From Aristolochia californica (taxonomy: Eukaryota > Streptophyta > Magnoliopsida > Piperales > Aristolochiaceae): a stretch of DNA of 64,000 nucleotides. The notes under the pieces are model-generated. The model made no database searches and was not told where the DNA came from. It was given only the letters and a program-made list of their open reading frames with translations. Position numbers and translations under genes: made by a program. Positions within the stretch are counted from its first letter, which is position 1. The number at the start of each line of letters is the position of its first letter. Shown here piece by piece: positions 49,491-62,327 of this stretch. Location of the stretch: the NCBI GenBank assembly GCA_029961685.1, contig JARWKL010000001.1, forward strand, positions 60,809,314 to 60,873,313. Reading direction: 5' to 3'.

Positions 49491-52400
49491 TCAACGCAAT
49501 CTGATAGTTTCATTTGGTAAAATAACATTTGGGTTTCGTATATGAGGGTTCAAAGCTGCCAATTCTTTCCATTTGGCCCCGGTGCCATGAACACGAGCAG
49601 AGATACTCCACAGCGTATCCCCTGGTTGCACTGTGGTGCTAGCTACTTGGGGGGATTTAGTTGCTGTTTTTGACTTCATAAATGCATGTTTGTTGCTCTT
49701 CCCCATACCACTACCAAGCAACCAGCGGGATCCAGATTGCTGTTGCGTAGAAGAACCCCACAGTTTTTTCTTGGTGGGTTCCGTCTTAATGCCTGCCACA
49801 TGGACTTCTGTTATTTTAAACTGAGGAATAACCTCAGCTAAGTGTGCTTCCTCTTCTTCTTTCTTCTCTTCTTTCTTGTCTTCTTTTGTTCCAGCTGGAA
49901 CTGGCTCTGGTTCATCAACTTCTTCACTGTTCCCTTTTTGTGAAACATTGTAATATATTTTGGGCTTAGGAGGTACAAAAACTCTCTCCACTTGAATCAA
50001 AGCAAGCATGGGAGTCCCAACTGGTTCGTAGTTACGTAGTGGGTCTCGAAGCTGCACCATTAGTGAAACTGTAAAGTTGTTCCCAAGAAGACCCCATTTT
50101 CTATCTTTCCTACCTCTCTCTTCTCCTTTCCATCTTCCACTAATTAGGTCTTTAGTCGTACAGTTAGCACGATGGGCAGCAAGGACTTTTGATGTCCGAC
50201 CACTGTCATGGTCTTCTTCATCAACTACACCAGCATCTAGTTTCATCCACTCATCTAGAGATAATGACAGACCCATTAACCCATCCACACCCTCATTACT
50301 GTCCTTGATGTCCAATAGCTGCATTCCAGCTGTCCCCCCCAATCCAAGCAACCCACTACTCCTGGCCTTCATCCCTTCCAGCGCACAAATTTCACCTATA
50401 GATTGAGGGCAGATATTTGATGGAGCCTCCTGATCAGACATTCCTGACTGAATTTTCAATCCCTCTATTGAGAGGGTTTCTATTTTCTCCATTGCCAATG
50501 GAGCAAGATCTTCTAGTGAAACATATTCAGAGCTTGTGTCTCCACTAACTGAACTCAAATTCAGCTTAGATGAGCCCCTGCCCTTTTTTCTCCCATGGAG
50601 GAAATCACGTCCACCATCTGCTGATGTTCCATCTAGCTGCAGCTGGTGTAACATTTCCTGACTGTAGTAAAGAAGAAAAAAATTAAATTGTTATATTTTA
50701 AAAAAAAGTATTATTCTCTCGACAAAATCCATGGTCTACCAACAGATTCTAAAATGTGACAACTTATGCAGAGAAATATTAAATTTCTCTCCAAAGATCT
50801 TAATTTTCAATTCTCTTCCTCATTCAACATCTTCAAAATATCTCAGTTTCTACATGGCTTTCCTCGCCACTGGTGTTGCATCGTCTTACTTTCTCAATTG
50901 TTGTTTCTGACAATCTTATTTGAATTTTCCTTTTTTTAATATATCTAATTACTTGCAAATCCATCAGGTATTAACAAAAAATACCTCACATAGGTTAACC
51001 TAACTCTCTCAATTTTATCAAATTTGAGACTTACTTTGGCAGAAACGTGATGAAAATCCTAAACACTGTTAATTAATGAAGTTACAGAAGAGATTGTAGA
51101 GCTCGATTTCCTGACGTGAAAGAAAGAAAAATGTTGAAGTAAGAAAGGAAACAATAACAAATTGAAGATCACAAACCTTTCTCCTGCTTCTAGGGAAGGT
51201 GCAGCCTCCCATGCCACTTGCTGCATTGTCTTTCCAGTGATATCTTCAAGAGGCATCAATTTACTTGCTTGCATAGAGAGCTTCTCAATTCCAACAGATG
51301 CCAAATGTTGCAATATTTCCATAATCCCGGAACCCATTTCAGCAGGGATTACAACAGGACTCGAAACCTGCATGACCAGACTTGCATTATTCTTTGCATT
51401 TCCAAAAAGTGTAGGATTCATGGACCTTAAAAAACCTCCGTCCTTCATCTGAAGACAGGGGCCCAACCCTTCACCAAGAGGAGGCAGCTTGAGTGGTTCT
51501 TCAGGGGGTAGATTAATTGGGCTTCCAAATCCACTGGCACTGTCTGGAGGAGAGCTCCAGAAAGCTTTCTCGTTCATACCCCACTCATGCATTAAAGCTT
51601 CTGTTTCCAAGTCTTCCAGCATTTTAGCTCTTGTTTTACTTTTGGGTGCTTCATGCACCCTCTCATACTCGGTATCAGCTGCATGACTAATTGAAGATAA
51701 TTCAAAATCTTCCGAAAATTCTCCCAGATCAAAATGAACTGGAAAATCATTAGCTGATTCTTCTCCAATTTCTTTCCCCATACAAATGCCAAAGACGTCC
51801 TCACCACTGGATAGAGTGTCCTTTTTGAACTGTTTCCACAGACGTTCTCTTGGAGATTCAGGATCACTATCAGAACTTAAGCCAAATGGACTATGTTCAA
51901 GTCCAAGCATAGTAAAAAATTCACTAGCTACAGATTCTGTAACATCATCCAAGCTAAGAGAGTTTCCCACTTTGCCTGCCTTATAGCCCGATTTGATCTC
52001 ATTGTAATTTGATTTCTGGGATGGAGGTGACTCCAATTCATCAACCTCAAAAGTTGAAATATTACGCAGAGCAGCATCTAGATCCTCCATGACCGACTCT
52101 TTGGAAGGCATCTTACTTTTCCCAAAGGAAATATGATCATGACTCAAAGCATCTTTAATTGTTACATCTTCATCTGGGACTTTGCCAATTTCATGAAGAT
52201 TGACAACATCTTCATCTGGGAGTTTGCCAATTTCATGAAGATTGACAGCCTCTGTATCTGTTTCAGCCATCTCATTTTCGTTAGACTCTAGAACACCTTT
52301 CTCATCGATTTCTATCCCCCGCTCAATCACATTAAACTCAACCTCTTCACTGGCATTTTCACAATTTTCCTTTTTCGACTCCAAATCAGCATCCAGGCAA

Positions 52401-53416
52401 AAGTTTGGTTCCTTATGGGTAAAATGATGAAACTCAGGTTCCAAATTAATGTTTTCAAATGTCAGTGAGCTAGTCACGTCTGACTTTGAACTGGGTAAAA
52501 CCTCATGGAGTAACTTCACATCCTCTACCGAGCGAGATGGGTGACGGACACGATACCCAGCAGGACCCTGAAGACTCCCGACCCTTCGGAAACTTACCTT
52601 CCCATCCCCTTCCTCAAGACCCACTAACGATTTCGTCATGCCAGACTGACTCTGCTTCAAAATCGAAGACGGTTCCGAAACCTTCCTACCATCCCCTAAC
52701 ACTAGAAACCCAAAACTCACATTCAAAATCGCACCTTTGGCTTTCCCCGAGAGCTTAAAGCTGGTGGTCCACTTCCCCGAGCTCTTCTCCTCATTCAATT
52801 CTTCCAATGTCAAGGGCAGGAGCCTCGTGAGATCAATCCGGTGCTTCCCAAGATCAAGTTCCGCGTTGCCCACCACTCCTGCGAACACCAAAAAGTGCTT
52901 GGCTTCGTATTTAGCCGAGTGGTGAGGCCCACTCCTGGTCCCGTACACCTTACAACTATGCACCAGAGTCTCTTCAAACTCAGCAATCCCCTGCAAAACC
53001 CTCGCCGACCGCGTCTCCAGTCCTCCATCACGCCGCTTCCAGTAAACCCGTAAGGAGAGATCATTAAAGGTGGGAGGCAAGGACTCGACAGAGTGTACAT
53101 GGAGGGAGAAGCTACAATTGAAACGGCGGTTCCGTACGTGGGACGACAGCGCTTTAAGGGGTTTCCAATTCCAAATCGAAGAGGAAGAAGATTTCTTCTC
53201 CTTGGTGGACGAAGACGAGGTGGTGTTCTCCCTCAAAGCCCTAGATTTCGTCTTATCAGGCACGAACTGCTGATGGGTCTTCCCTGCGGAAATGGACCGA
53301 GCGGGTTTTACAGGGTTACCGTCACGGTAAAGTGCTCTATGTATAGCTTCGATTTCCTGCAACAAGCGGCCGTTTCCGAGAGCATCTCCACCCATTTTCT
53401 TCTTCCCGAAATCCAT
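49491..53416 (-). CDS. PMIR1: PMI1-related protein (NT-C2 domain, LysM-like C-terminus)
   Basis: Two exons (51177-53416 and 49491-50661) join in phase to 1,136 residues, near the length of PMI1-related proteins. The NT-C2 domain covers about residues 98-250 (FNCSFSLHVHSVESLPP, VYWKRRDGG, EFEETLVHSCKVYG, GKAKGAILNVSFGF). Before it is IWNWKPLKAL, typical of the family. A long acidic disordered part follows, then the conserved middle (GLGPCLQMKDGGFLRSMNP, MPLEDITGKTMQQVAWEA) and, in exon 2, LSLDEWMKLD and VQLRDPLRNYEPVGTPMLAL. The last 47 residues form a LysM-like module (VQPGDTLWSISARVHG, KELAALNPHIRNPNVI). PMI1 and its relatives act at the cell periphery in actin-based chloroplast and nuclear movement and in ABA and water-stress responses. 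A 14-residue tandem duplication sits in the acidic part. The start ATG at 53416 begins the open frame. Confidence 0.92.
52164..52247 (-). repeat. 42-bp in-frame tandem duplication in the PMI1-related gene
   Basis: Two adjacent 14-codon units encode NLHEIGKLPDEDVV and NLHEIGKVPDEDVT, differing by only a few bases. They sit in the acidic, probably disordered stretch and keep the frame. Confidence 0.85.
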
Positions 53417-54737
53417 CCACTAATCAAATTCAAACACCAGGAGAGATCTGACCATCTAAAACTGCAACACCCATTAAGAAATCGAGTGCGCCGAGCTTGA
53501 AAGTCCGATTTTTGCATGTAAATATTCTCTCCACTGGTCGGTTTCCGATGGAAGGCAGACAGTATGAACAGAAGTAGAGGCGCGGGGTATAATAATATTC
53601 TTGTCTTGCTCGCGGAACTTGAGCTGTGTCATGTCATAAGGCCTTTTTGAAAATTTCAATTTTTAAATCAGATTTTGCCTTATCTTTGCAGTGCCTGTAA
53701 AAGATTGAAATAATTGAGCTGGAGCTCACAAAAAAGTTTTTTATTGTTATTATTTTTAATAGGACTAAAAGTCTCTTAAAGGATTAAAATTTTTAGGTAG
53801 CTGCATATAAAAAAATTGTAGGCCTACTCCTTGTCTGATGTTTTTGTCATTATGTGTTAATCTCTTTGATCGTTAATGGATTGTTGAGATCATGTTTCTA
53901 TTTGATCGTTAAATGGATTATTGAGAGTATTTCCGCTTGATCCTTAATGGATAGTTGAGACTGTATTTTTTGTTTTAAAACTCTTTGTGAACTTTACAGA
54001 ATAATTTTTTTCATTTCAGAAACATTATAAAAACCTCCAAAATCAATTCAAAACACGACCATTCTAATATGAGGGTTGGCAAATCACTGATACATCTCAA
54101 ATTTTACCCAATATCATAGGCTCATAGCTGTTGGGACTGCGAGTGTTTTGGTGATTCTGAGTCTTCTTCTTGCCACAGATTTTTTCTTTCTTTCTCTTAT
54201 ATGCCTCAATATGCTATTTCAATTTCTTTTTTCATGTAAATGCATTCACCTTACTCTTTACCGGGTTAACCCAACCCCATTGATATTTCAGTAACAAATG
54301 AATCAAAACTAACGGGATTTGCTGAAACAAAAAAATGCCTAGATATCCCTAATGGATACCTATTAGCTAAAAATACATGAATAAAATCCATTCACATGGA
54401 TGCTATTCAGGAGCTTACTCTTGTTTTAACAAATACCATCCCAATCATATCCCTAAAGGGGGGTTATTATTTCTCCCAGCTGCAGCTTCCTATCATTTTT
54501 TTTTTTTTCAAATGAATAAACCATGTCAGTTCATAGAGAAAAATAAGTTCACAAAAAGGGTGGTTTGGCACTCTCCTACAAAACATCAAATTCTGTATTG
54601 GCCGTGTTCAGAACATTTCGAAAGACATCATTTGATAATATCGACTATATGATGATGAACACAAACATCAGCTCAAGCCAGTTTATCTAAACAGGAAAAC
54701 AAAATCTTACAACGGGTAACAGCTTCTAAAATCACTC
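53417..54737. other. promoter of PMI1-related gene and GPC1 3' UTR
   Basis: The first few hundred bases upstream of 53416 should be the leader and promoter of the minus-strand PMI1-related gene. A triple 35-bp repeat lies at 53867-53972. The right end is the GPC1 3' UTR. No ORF of interest. Confidence 0.5.
53867..53972. repeat. three imperfect 35-bp tandem units
   Basis: Units start at 53867, 53903 and 53938, each with TGATCGTTAATGGAT (or one-base variants) followed by TGTTGAGA-like sequence. They lie about 450-560 bases upstream of the PMI1-related start. Confidence 0.75.
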
Positions 54738-57700
54738 TTAATCATCGCCACTCGAGCAGACAACGTCGGACTGATTCCCTTCTGCAGCAAGTTGATGGTC
54801 CTCTGCGGCTTTAGACTCATTGGCATCCACAGCAGGTTGACCATTCTGCCCGTCAACGCTAAAAGGATAGCCTCCCTCAGACAAGTAATAGTTCTCTCCT
54901 GGAGAATCAACAACCGGCTGGATGGCTGTGGGTATGGGTTTCATCTCCAACTTCTTCTTCTCCTTGAGAACCACCTGCCTTGGCATTACTTCCAATAGAA
55001 AGCTTCCCCCATTCCACACGGATGCAGAGACCTTTAATATTTGGAAGATGCAGTGCAGCTCATATGACAAGAAGATTGGAACTGTAAGAGCCATTGTTGC
55101 CACAGTAAAAGCACCTTGGAGCAGCATGTACATGATATTTCGGTTTTGGTCCCCAAGCAAGCCGCTCAATCGCCACCATAAGTTGTTTGCTTTCTGTGCT
55201 TTCTTTGATAGTTCCCTGATAAAAATTGCGTATGCATATGAGGAAGAATTTTGTATGAATTTCAAGGGACCAATGAGAATCCTGGATATTTATTTCACTA
55301 CAAACCATGGTCAGGAGATGGAAAGGAGGAGAAGAACAAAACCTGAAAGAAGTCATGACTTCAGGATCCCTTAGCAATCTTTGGCGACGTAACACATTAA
55401 CAATAACAAAATATAGGAGCTGCCATAAGGTGTAAGCAACCAAAGGGACAAAAAACAACCACTTCCAGAGGTATGCCTTATCCTCCACATAAGGCCATGA
55501 AGTTCTTCCCCCAGCTTCTCCGGTTGGGTGCATTGCTGCAAAGGTTGCTGGGTCCCACCAACGAATTGTGAAGAAAACAATCCCTACAATCAACAAGATC
55601 TTGGTTACTTGGACGTTCACTTGCAGTGAACACTTCTTACTTGCAAAATTCCAGACATCAATTTGTATAATTTTTGTTAGAAAAGGTATCTTATGTATAT
55701 TTGAAGGAAGAAGAATCTCTTCATTTGTTTCTGAACCATTGACTGCTTGCTTCATAAAATACTACTAGATCCTTCTTAATAGCAAATTTTCAAACATGAG
55801 ACCAACAGTTCTACACATGAATTTTTCTGAATTTGGTAAACACAAGGCCTATATTGTCATGATCACAAACTGTCCTACTTTCAGGAAACGGTATAAATAT
55901 TGGTTCATCAAATGCGTGTTCTAGATCTATAATTGTACAGCATAACATATGAATTATAAACTACAGAAAAATGATTCAGTGAAGAGAGAGAAAGAGAGAT
56001 AGATAGAGAGGGAGAGACAAACCAGGCAGAAGATGTATCAGGACACTAACAATTTTGTCAACAGAGCTGAAAACCAGGCTACAACGCCAAACGATTAATG
56101 CCCAAGCCAGAGGGCCCTACAACCAAAGTTTCAAATCAGAAAGTACAATATGAATTTTCCAAATTACACACTTCAGTCTATGTCTCAAAACATAGAAACT
56201 TTCTGGACTTACTTCAGCAAATGAAAAGCAAACCATGAACAGCTTTTCATTTCTTGGATAAAATAGCAGCATAACCAAGAAAATTGTGTTGGCATAATAG
56301 CAAAAATCCTGCACGAAGGCCCAGAAATAATCAGAAAATTCAGTTGGAAGTTCAGGAGACCATTGATTGATTGTCAAGGCATTCCCTGGCTTGGCTATAA
56401 GTTTCTATTCTGTTGATTCTGATTCTAAATTTTAATCTACTACCACGCTTTTCAGCTGCTTGGAACCAAAAGGGCCTGGCAATCATGTCTTCTGGTAGCG
56501 AGAAGCGTTACAAATGAGAAAAAAAGGAGTATAGTACAACAATAACTAATCAAACAACAACGACGCCAGACTGCGTCAAGAATCCTTACTTTGGGCAACA
56601 AAATATTGCTTTGCTGGTAGCTTTTATATAAAATCCTATATAAATATTTACAAAAGAAACAAAAAAGCTGTAGATACGATGTACTTACCAGAAGAAAATA
56701 GTGCCATTTTTTGAACCGGTAGTATATCCAGCGAAGAGGAACAAAGGTTACAAAGAATAAACAATATATATATGGAATATCATGTGGCCCTGAGGAGTGG
56801 AAACATGAGCATAAATAGGATTAAAATCCATATCCAAACAATAGGAAGACTGAAAATGAGAACTTACTGGCACCCAACATGAAGCAAAATGCACCAAATC
56901 CAAGGACCCCCAGCAGATGAGTAACCTAAATCTCAAATTTTACCAAAATAGGAAATTAATCAAAACATCATTCAAATGCTCATATACAATTTTGTGCAGT
57001 GAAAACAATAGGGAACTCTAAAGGATGAGAAAATTGATCATTGCACAAGGACAAAATAGTCTTACATGCATGGCATTTGCTGAATCCATATTAGAAAAAT
57101 TAAAAACAGATACTATCATTCCCATATCAAGGCCTGGAAAAATATTTAGATATATATATCTACATAGTCCAAAAAGAAGAAACCAAAGGGGTAAATGTAA
57201 TTAAAGATGGGATTTAATAGATAAGCCTATATATGATCAATCAGAGGATAAGAAATTCAAAGAAGTCAGATTAAATGAATAGATAACCACAGAAAAATGT
57301 GATTCATCAATAAACATTATTAAGTATTAAGAAGACTCCAGTAAAATTTAAAGACTTTCCAATAAAAACTACGCTTGAAATCTCGAAGAGATAAAATTAA
57401 ACAACTGCAACAGAAATAATATTCAAAAATCGAGGAAAAGAAAGAAAAATTAGATGCACAACAGACTTCACATACAGAAATAAGGAATATAGCGGCAGAG
57501 TCACCAGAGACAAATTGAAGCAAAACCCCATGAACGTAATCATTTAATTGATCCATAACATATTGAAGTTACAACCGAATAACACGCTATTAAAAACGTG
57601 ATATTCTTCTTTCAGAACTCAGTACGCAAAATATGAGAACAACCAAATGATCACAAATCAATTGAAACGGAAAAAAAACGAATTTCACAAGCAAAAACCG

Positions 57701-58106
57701 ATACAAAAAAACATCACCCAAACAATTTAAAATGCGCCAAAAATCCTGATAAACCCAATGAACAACGCGAACAACACAGCAATCAGAGCTAACAAAAAAC
57801 AAAAAATTGATAAAGTAACGAGAGACCATACTTTATTAATAAATCTTTCATGTTCTTCCGCCTGTTTGGCAATTTTAACCGCCTGTTTCGACAAGATCTC
57901 TCTCGTCTGAACCGCTTGTTTAGACAGTAACTCCTTCGTTTGAGCCACCTTCTGCGAAATACAAACATGAAGATTAGAAACACCCTAAAAAAAATCCCAA
58001 GTAAGAAAAAAAGTAACCGACTTCCCACCTTGGTTCGATCAGAGAACCTCTGCTTGACTCTACGAAACGATTGTCCTTCATCATCATCGACCTCTACCTT
58101 GGACAT
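54738..58106 (-). CDS. GPC1: glycerophosphocholine acyltransferase
   Basis: Eight exons on the minus strand (58029-58106, 57832-57951, 56868-56925, 56689-56789, 56213-56308, 56023-56116, 55343-55583, 54738-55215) join in phase to 421 residues. The N-terminus has an acidic start and two heptad-like repeats ([30 protein letters not shown]) before the membrane part. Conserved blocks of the DUF2838/GPCAT family follow: [98 protein letters not shown] and [16 protein letters not shown]. The enzyme acylates glycerophosphocholine to lysophosphatidylcholine with acyl-CoA in the ER, recycling PC after complete deacylation. The C-terminal tail is acidic and variable. The sixth intron starts with a CT-rich tract. 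Identity is firm, borders by eye. Confidence 0.93.
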
Positions 58107-58719
58107 TTCTCTGTTTCCGATTCTCGGTATCTTCTTTTCCTCTCAGGGTGGTGGGATTCGTTGTCCGGAATTCGAGCAGACGTTCTAGAGATCACCAGTG
58201 GAAAAGGAGACGAGCGCAGGAGAAGAAGAGGACCTCCCTTCAAATAGCTGACATGTCTCTCGAGCCTCCAGCTCTCTCCTCTTCTGAATGCACTTAATCA
58301 AAGTAATCATCTGATTAATAATAAATTAATAATTTAATCTACTTTTAAATGGTATCTTGTAACTTCACTATAACGACAAAAGAGGAAGAAAAGAAAGATC
58401 TTCAAAGGGGCATAATTAAAGATCTTCAATTTTTTTAATTAATTATACAAAATTGAAAAAAAAAAAACACCCTCTTTTAAATGAAGGATTCCTCCCCTAC
58501 ATTTGAGGTATTTATTGAAATGCAGCAAAAAGCAAGGGGGGTTTGAGCCCTCCAAGGATGGCATTTACTCCAATAAATGGGGTCAGATTCTTTCATTTTA
58601 ATCCAATTGGAAAAATGTCTAGTTATTTATGTTTCCAAGATCCAAGAAATCTTGAAGAGGTTAATGGATAAGATTATATATAACATTATAATTTCTTTTG
58701 CATGACAATGAATACAAGA
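58107..58719. other. intergenic: GPC1 promoter, tRNA upstream
   Basis: GC-moderate for the first 180 bases (probable GPC1 leader), then AT-rich. No other gene seen. Confidence 0.5.
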
Positions 58720-58805
58720 GGGGTGGTGGCGCAGTTGGCTAGCGCGTAGGTCTCATAGCTATTTGAGTGATCCTGAGGTCGAGAGTTCGAGCCTCTCTCA
58801 CCCCA
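58720..58805 (+). tRNA. tRNA-Met (CAT), elongator, with intron
   Basis: The sequence folds as a tRNA. The acceptor stem is GGGGTGG with TCACCCC and discriminator A at 58805. The D arm contains GGCGCAGTTGGCTAGCGC and the T arm GAGAGTTCGAGCCTCTC. Anticodon CAT lies at 58754-58756. After the base 3' of the anticodon there is an extra segment of about 12 bases (58758-58769), the usual place and size of the intron in plant elongator tRNA-Met genes. A and B box sequences are intact. The gene should be functional and read Met codons internally. Confidence 0.93.
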
Positions 58806-58839
58806 ATTCTTTTTTGGTTCAGGGTTTGATGCTTGAAGC

Positions 58840-60171
58840 AGACCTTTTTAACTGCTCAACAAGAGCAGTTGGGCAGTTTCCAAGGAAGTAGACAACAAGG
58901 GTCATCAGCAATGAGGCCAAGAAGAAGATCCAACACAAGGCTCACTCTTTTCTTATCACACAAACTGCTGGTTGACAAAAGCACATCTAGAAAGTCCTCC
59001 CTTTTCACTTCCTCCTCTCATGCTATATACCTTCCACTGTGGATGAAATTCTTGCTCTAGCCTGCATTACAATATATAAAGAGAAAGAAAAATTAAGAAA
59101 TGGACAGGGAAAGCAGGGAATATGGTAAATGATCAACTGTTTTATTGTACAGTGGGTACCTTGACAGCTTTTGCACAAGGAGTCCCAGGAATATAGATGG
59201 GAAAAGATACCAACCCTTTCATGAATGTGAGAAAATTTTGTAAGATTTTGACTGTTTGAGGCTCTTATGGTTTCAGGCTGAGTATGTTTCACTATCACAT
59301 TGAATGTGAACTGTGCAGAAGCATACATAATAATTAGAGAAGCAAAAGCAGAAAGCTGTTAGTAAAGAACCTCACTAGCTATGACGAAGGTCTTTCCGGC
59401 CAATTGGTTATGATACTTTCTATATAATTCGGAGATTCACATGAACAGGGGGAAGAAGAATAGAGAAGTTCGGAATGATAGTTTTAAGTATTTAAGCGGC
59501 TGAAACTTCTTTTACCTTCCTTGCTTCTTCAGAGAATATGATGTTCTGTCTGTTACGCCAAGCTTCCGTTACTGAAGCAGCCTTCTCATCTATATCCCTT
59601 AAATTGTCTTCAGATTTCCATGAGTTGGTCAGGCCAAGTATGATGTTTATGAGCCTTTTATGCTCGTCACCAGTGACAACAAGCATTGAAAGCTTTCCCA
59701 GAACTCCATGGATAGCCTTCGGGTAGCTGCACTCAAATAGCTTCTCTTCATTCTGAAGGATGAAGGAGTTGAGATCATGGTCACATGACACAATGGTGGC
59801 AGAACCAAACAGATGGGATCTGAACACTTTCCCATACCTGGCTTTGAAAATGAGAAACACAGAGAAATTAGTTTGATTCAGCCAATGCTTAAAGATAAAA
59901 AATACAAACATATTAATGGCATGATGAAACATAAGCAGATAATATAACAAGCTGACCCAGTTCCAGTAAGAGCAAGGCTTTCATCTGGTGGAGTGCTCTT
60001 GTAGAAAACTTCCAATGCTGCTTGATTTGTGTGGCCTTAAGAACCCAAGTGTTTCTCCTACAAAGGAGCATGTTTCAGCTTTTTCCTTGGATATGAGACA
60101 TGTAGGAAGAAGACAGCAAGAATTGCTCCAAAGAATATTGCAACTACAAATGGGAAGATATCTGGTTCCAT
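58840..60171 (-). pseudogene. cytochrome P450 pseudogene, CYP724-like (CYP85 clan)
   Basis: Remains of four exons of a P450 resembling CYP724 enzymes of brassinosteroid C-22 hydroxylation. Exon 1 (60171 down to about 59985) begins MEPDIFPFVVAIFFG, a membrane anchor. A stop follows HAPL, and the homologous frame resumes as GETLGFLRPHKSSSIGSFLQ, so bases are lost. Its end has CAG followed by AT where a GT donor belongs. Exon 2 (59516-59837) is intact over 107 codons (YGKVFRSHLFGSATIVSCD, FILQNEEKLFECSYPK). Exon 3 (59160-59310) starts FTFNVIVKH, shifts frame, has a stop, and ends [16 protein letters not shown]. Exon 4 (59061 down) has ARARISSTVEGI, a stop, then DFLDVLLS and LVVYFLGNCP. The helix K, PERF and heme-Cys regions are missing; the remnant stops 35 bases from the tRNA gene. 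Not a working enzyme. Confidence 0.85.
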
Positions 60172-60356
60172 ACTGCTTCTCTCTCTGTCTCAAGACCTTT
60201 TAAGCTTTTAAACTAATTGTAACACCACTTTATGAATACTGACAGAGAGCACTACCACAGAATGAATCCATAAAAGACAAGGAGATCCCTGTGGTTAAAG
60301 AGGGTTCATATGATTATATATATATACGTACCACCCAAATTCATAATGGGCAAGAG

Positions 60357-60357
60357 G

Positions 60358-60392
<35 letters not shown>
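60357..60392. repeat. (GA)n microsatellite
   Basis: About 16 GA units on the plus strand, preceded by GGGAGG. Simple sequence. Confidence 0.95.
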
Positions 60393-60393
<1 letters not shown>

Positions 60394-62327
60394 AATAAAC
60401 TGATAGGTAATCATCTAACCTGAAACATGTTTTAAAGTGTGCCACCCTAAAAAATGCAGCATGTTTAGTGGTAAGGAGAATTTGAGTACAAACAAGCATC
60501 TCTATTGGTTGCTTTTGTTTCTAGACCTCATGAGTTATCTAAAGCCCTATGTCCATAGAATAATGAAACAAGAGGGGTCATACCATGGTTAACAACTGCA
60601 AGGTTAGGTCTCCCCTTAGGTGATCACATGATTCATACGGTAGATACCACCATGAATGGAGGTTAAACTCTCTACACTGTCATCCATTTGGTTTTCTGTT
60701 GACCCCATCATTTTGTTCCCACTATTTTCAATCTAAATTTCACTTAGACCTCCTTCCCAACAACCCTCTGTTACCTGGCCTTCATGTCTCCTGTTCATGT
60801 TAAAGTGGGAAAGAAAGAATGAAAGAACAAACAGTTAGAAAGCTTGCAAAAAATATTGAAAATGGTGTCTTAAAGGAGAGCAGCATGAGAACATGACCTC
60901 CGATAATTTTCTGATTTTTCATCACCCTAGATTTGGAAAAGAGAATGCAAGTGTGAAAATTCAAACAAGGGTTGAGCTTCTTTTATGTGGGTTTGATGTT
61001 GATTGCTCACAAAGTGGAATTGCAAACAATTTTTTGTCTTGGTGGTTGCATTGGCTAAACTTTCATTAAAAAACACCTAATATGGGTAAAGACCAAAATA
61101 GTGGAAATACAAAAGAACTTGCATTAAAAATTTTTATTTCTATTAAAAAACCTCTTTTTTGTGTAATCAACCTTTAATCTTTTTTATGGGGTAGAAGGGG
61201 TTTAACTTTAGGCTTCCATTGTTGAACCAAAATCAATGGAGCTTAATCTAAAGAAGTGTTTAATCAAGTGATATTGGCTTCCAAGATAGCAAGGACAGGA
61301 AGAGGTATGTTCCACTTTCTTCTCTTCTTGAACCTTGACCATGTGGGTATCATGATTTATATCTTTGTTGGGTAGGGTAATAGCTTGACATGTAAGGATT
61401 GCTTTGGCCACTTATGTATCCAATCTTCATTTGAGACTCAAGGTTTTTTTAGCTGCATTTAAAAAAGGGACGAAATTAGGGTTGTATGTCATGTGAGAAG
61501 GCACACGTGTAGAGGACCCTCGTGTAGGGTCACAACTTGACATGTGTACCTAATCCCCATTTAAGACTAGGAAGGAGGCACTCATGCTAGGTTTTTTTTT
61601 TATTGTAAATGATGGCTGTCAACATATATTTGATGAACTTGGAAGAGAAGGGAACTCAATGCGTATTTGTTATGATTTGTACCTTTTTTGTTTCTATTAA
61701 GAGATACACACACGTGTGTATAGGGGTGACATGACTAATAAATAAGGAGAACTTTCATAAAGATGACATATAATTATAATTATGTAAGCTAGTGTATATC
61801 CTCTTATGTCATTTTTTTCTTTTTTGAAACATGTAACCCTAAGGGCATTATAATCATTGTATATAACTATAAATAAGGCATAAGGTAGAGAATTCAAGTC
61901 TGTTCTTCTTAGCTCAAATTTGTCCATACACCTCTCTTTATTTTCCTCTTACTTCTTTCTCTTGGTTTTTTCTCTTTTCTCTCCCAAGAGCGAGAGTTTT
62001 TATCTTCTCTCATTCTCTTGAGATTTCTTGTGTTTATTTGTTTGTTGTCCTCCATTATTCTCCATATTATCCTTCCTTGTTATGTTGCTTTGTAGGAGAA
62101 TAAAAAGTTTCAAACATCAACTATGATTATAATCAGTTTGCTGATCTTCATGATCATGTCAAATTTATCAAAGAGAAATATGGACTGGTAATGTAGAGAT
62201 GTCGCCATGAATAGCCTGGAGAAAGACGGAGTGGGAATTATTGATCCCACAAAAATAATGATCTTCACAGTTACCTGGCTAGTGGAGTTGTAGATCGAGT
62301 CAAGGTTGATGTGCAGAATTTAATTGA

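Noticed and set aside
59981..60193. 70-codon ORF containing the GETLGFLRPHK block
   Set aside because: It is the shifted half of the degenerate P450 exon 1, not an independent gene.
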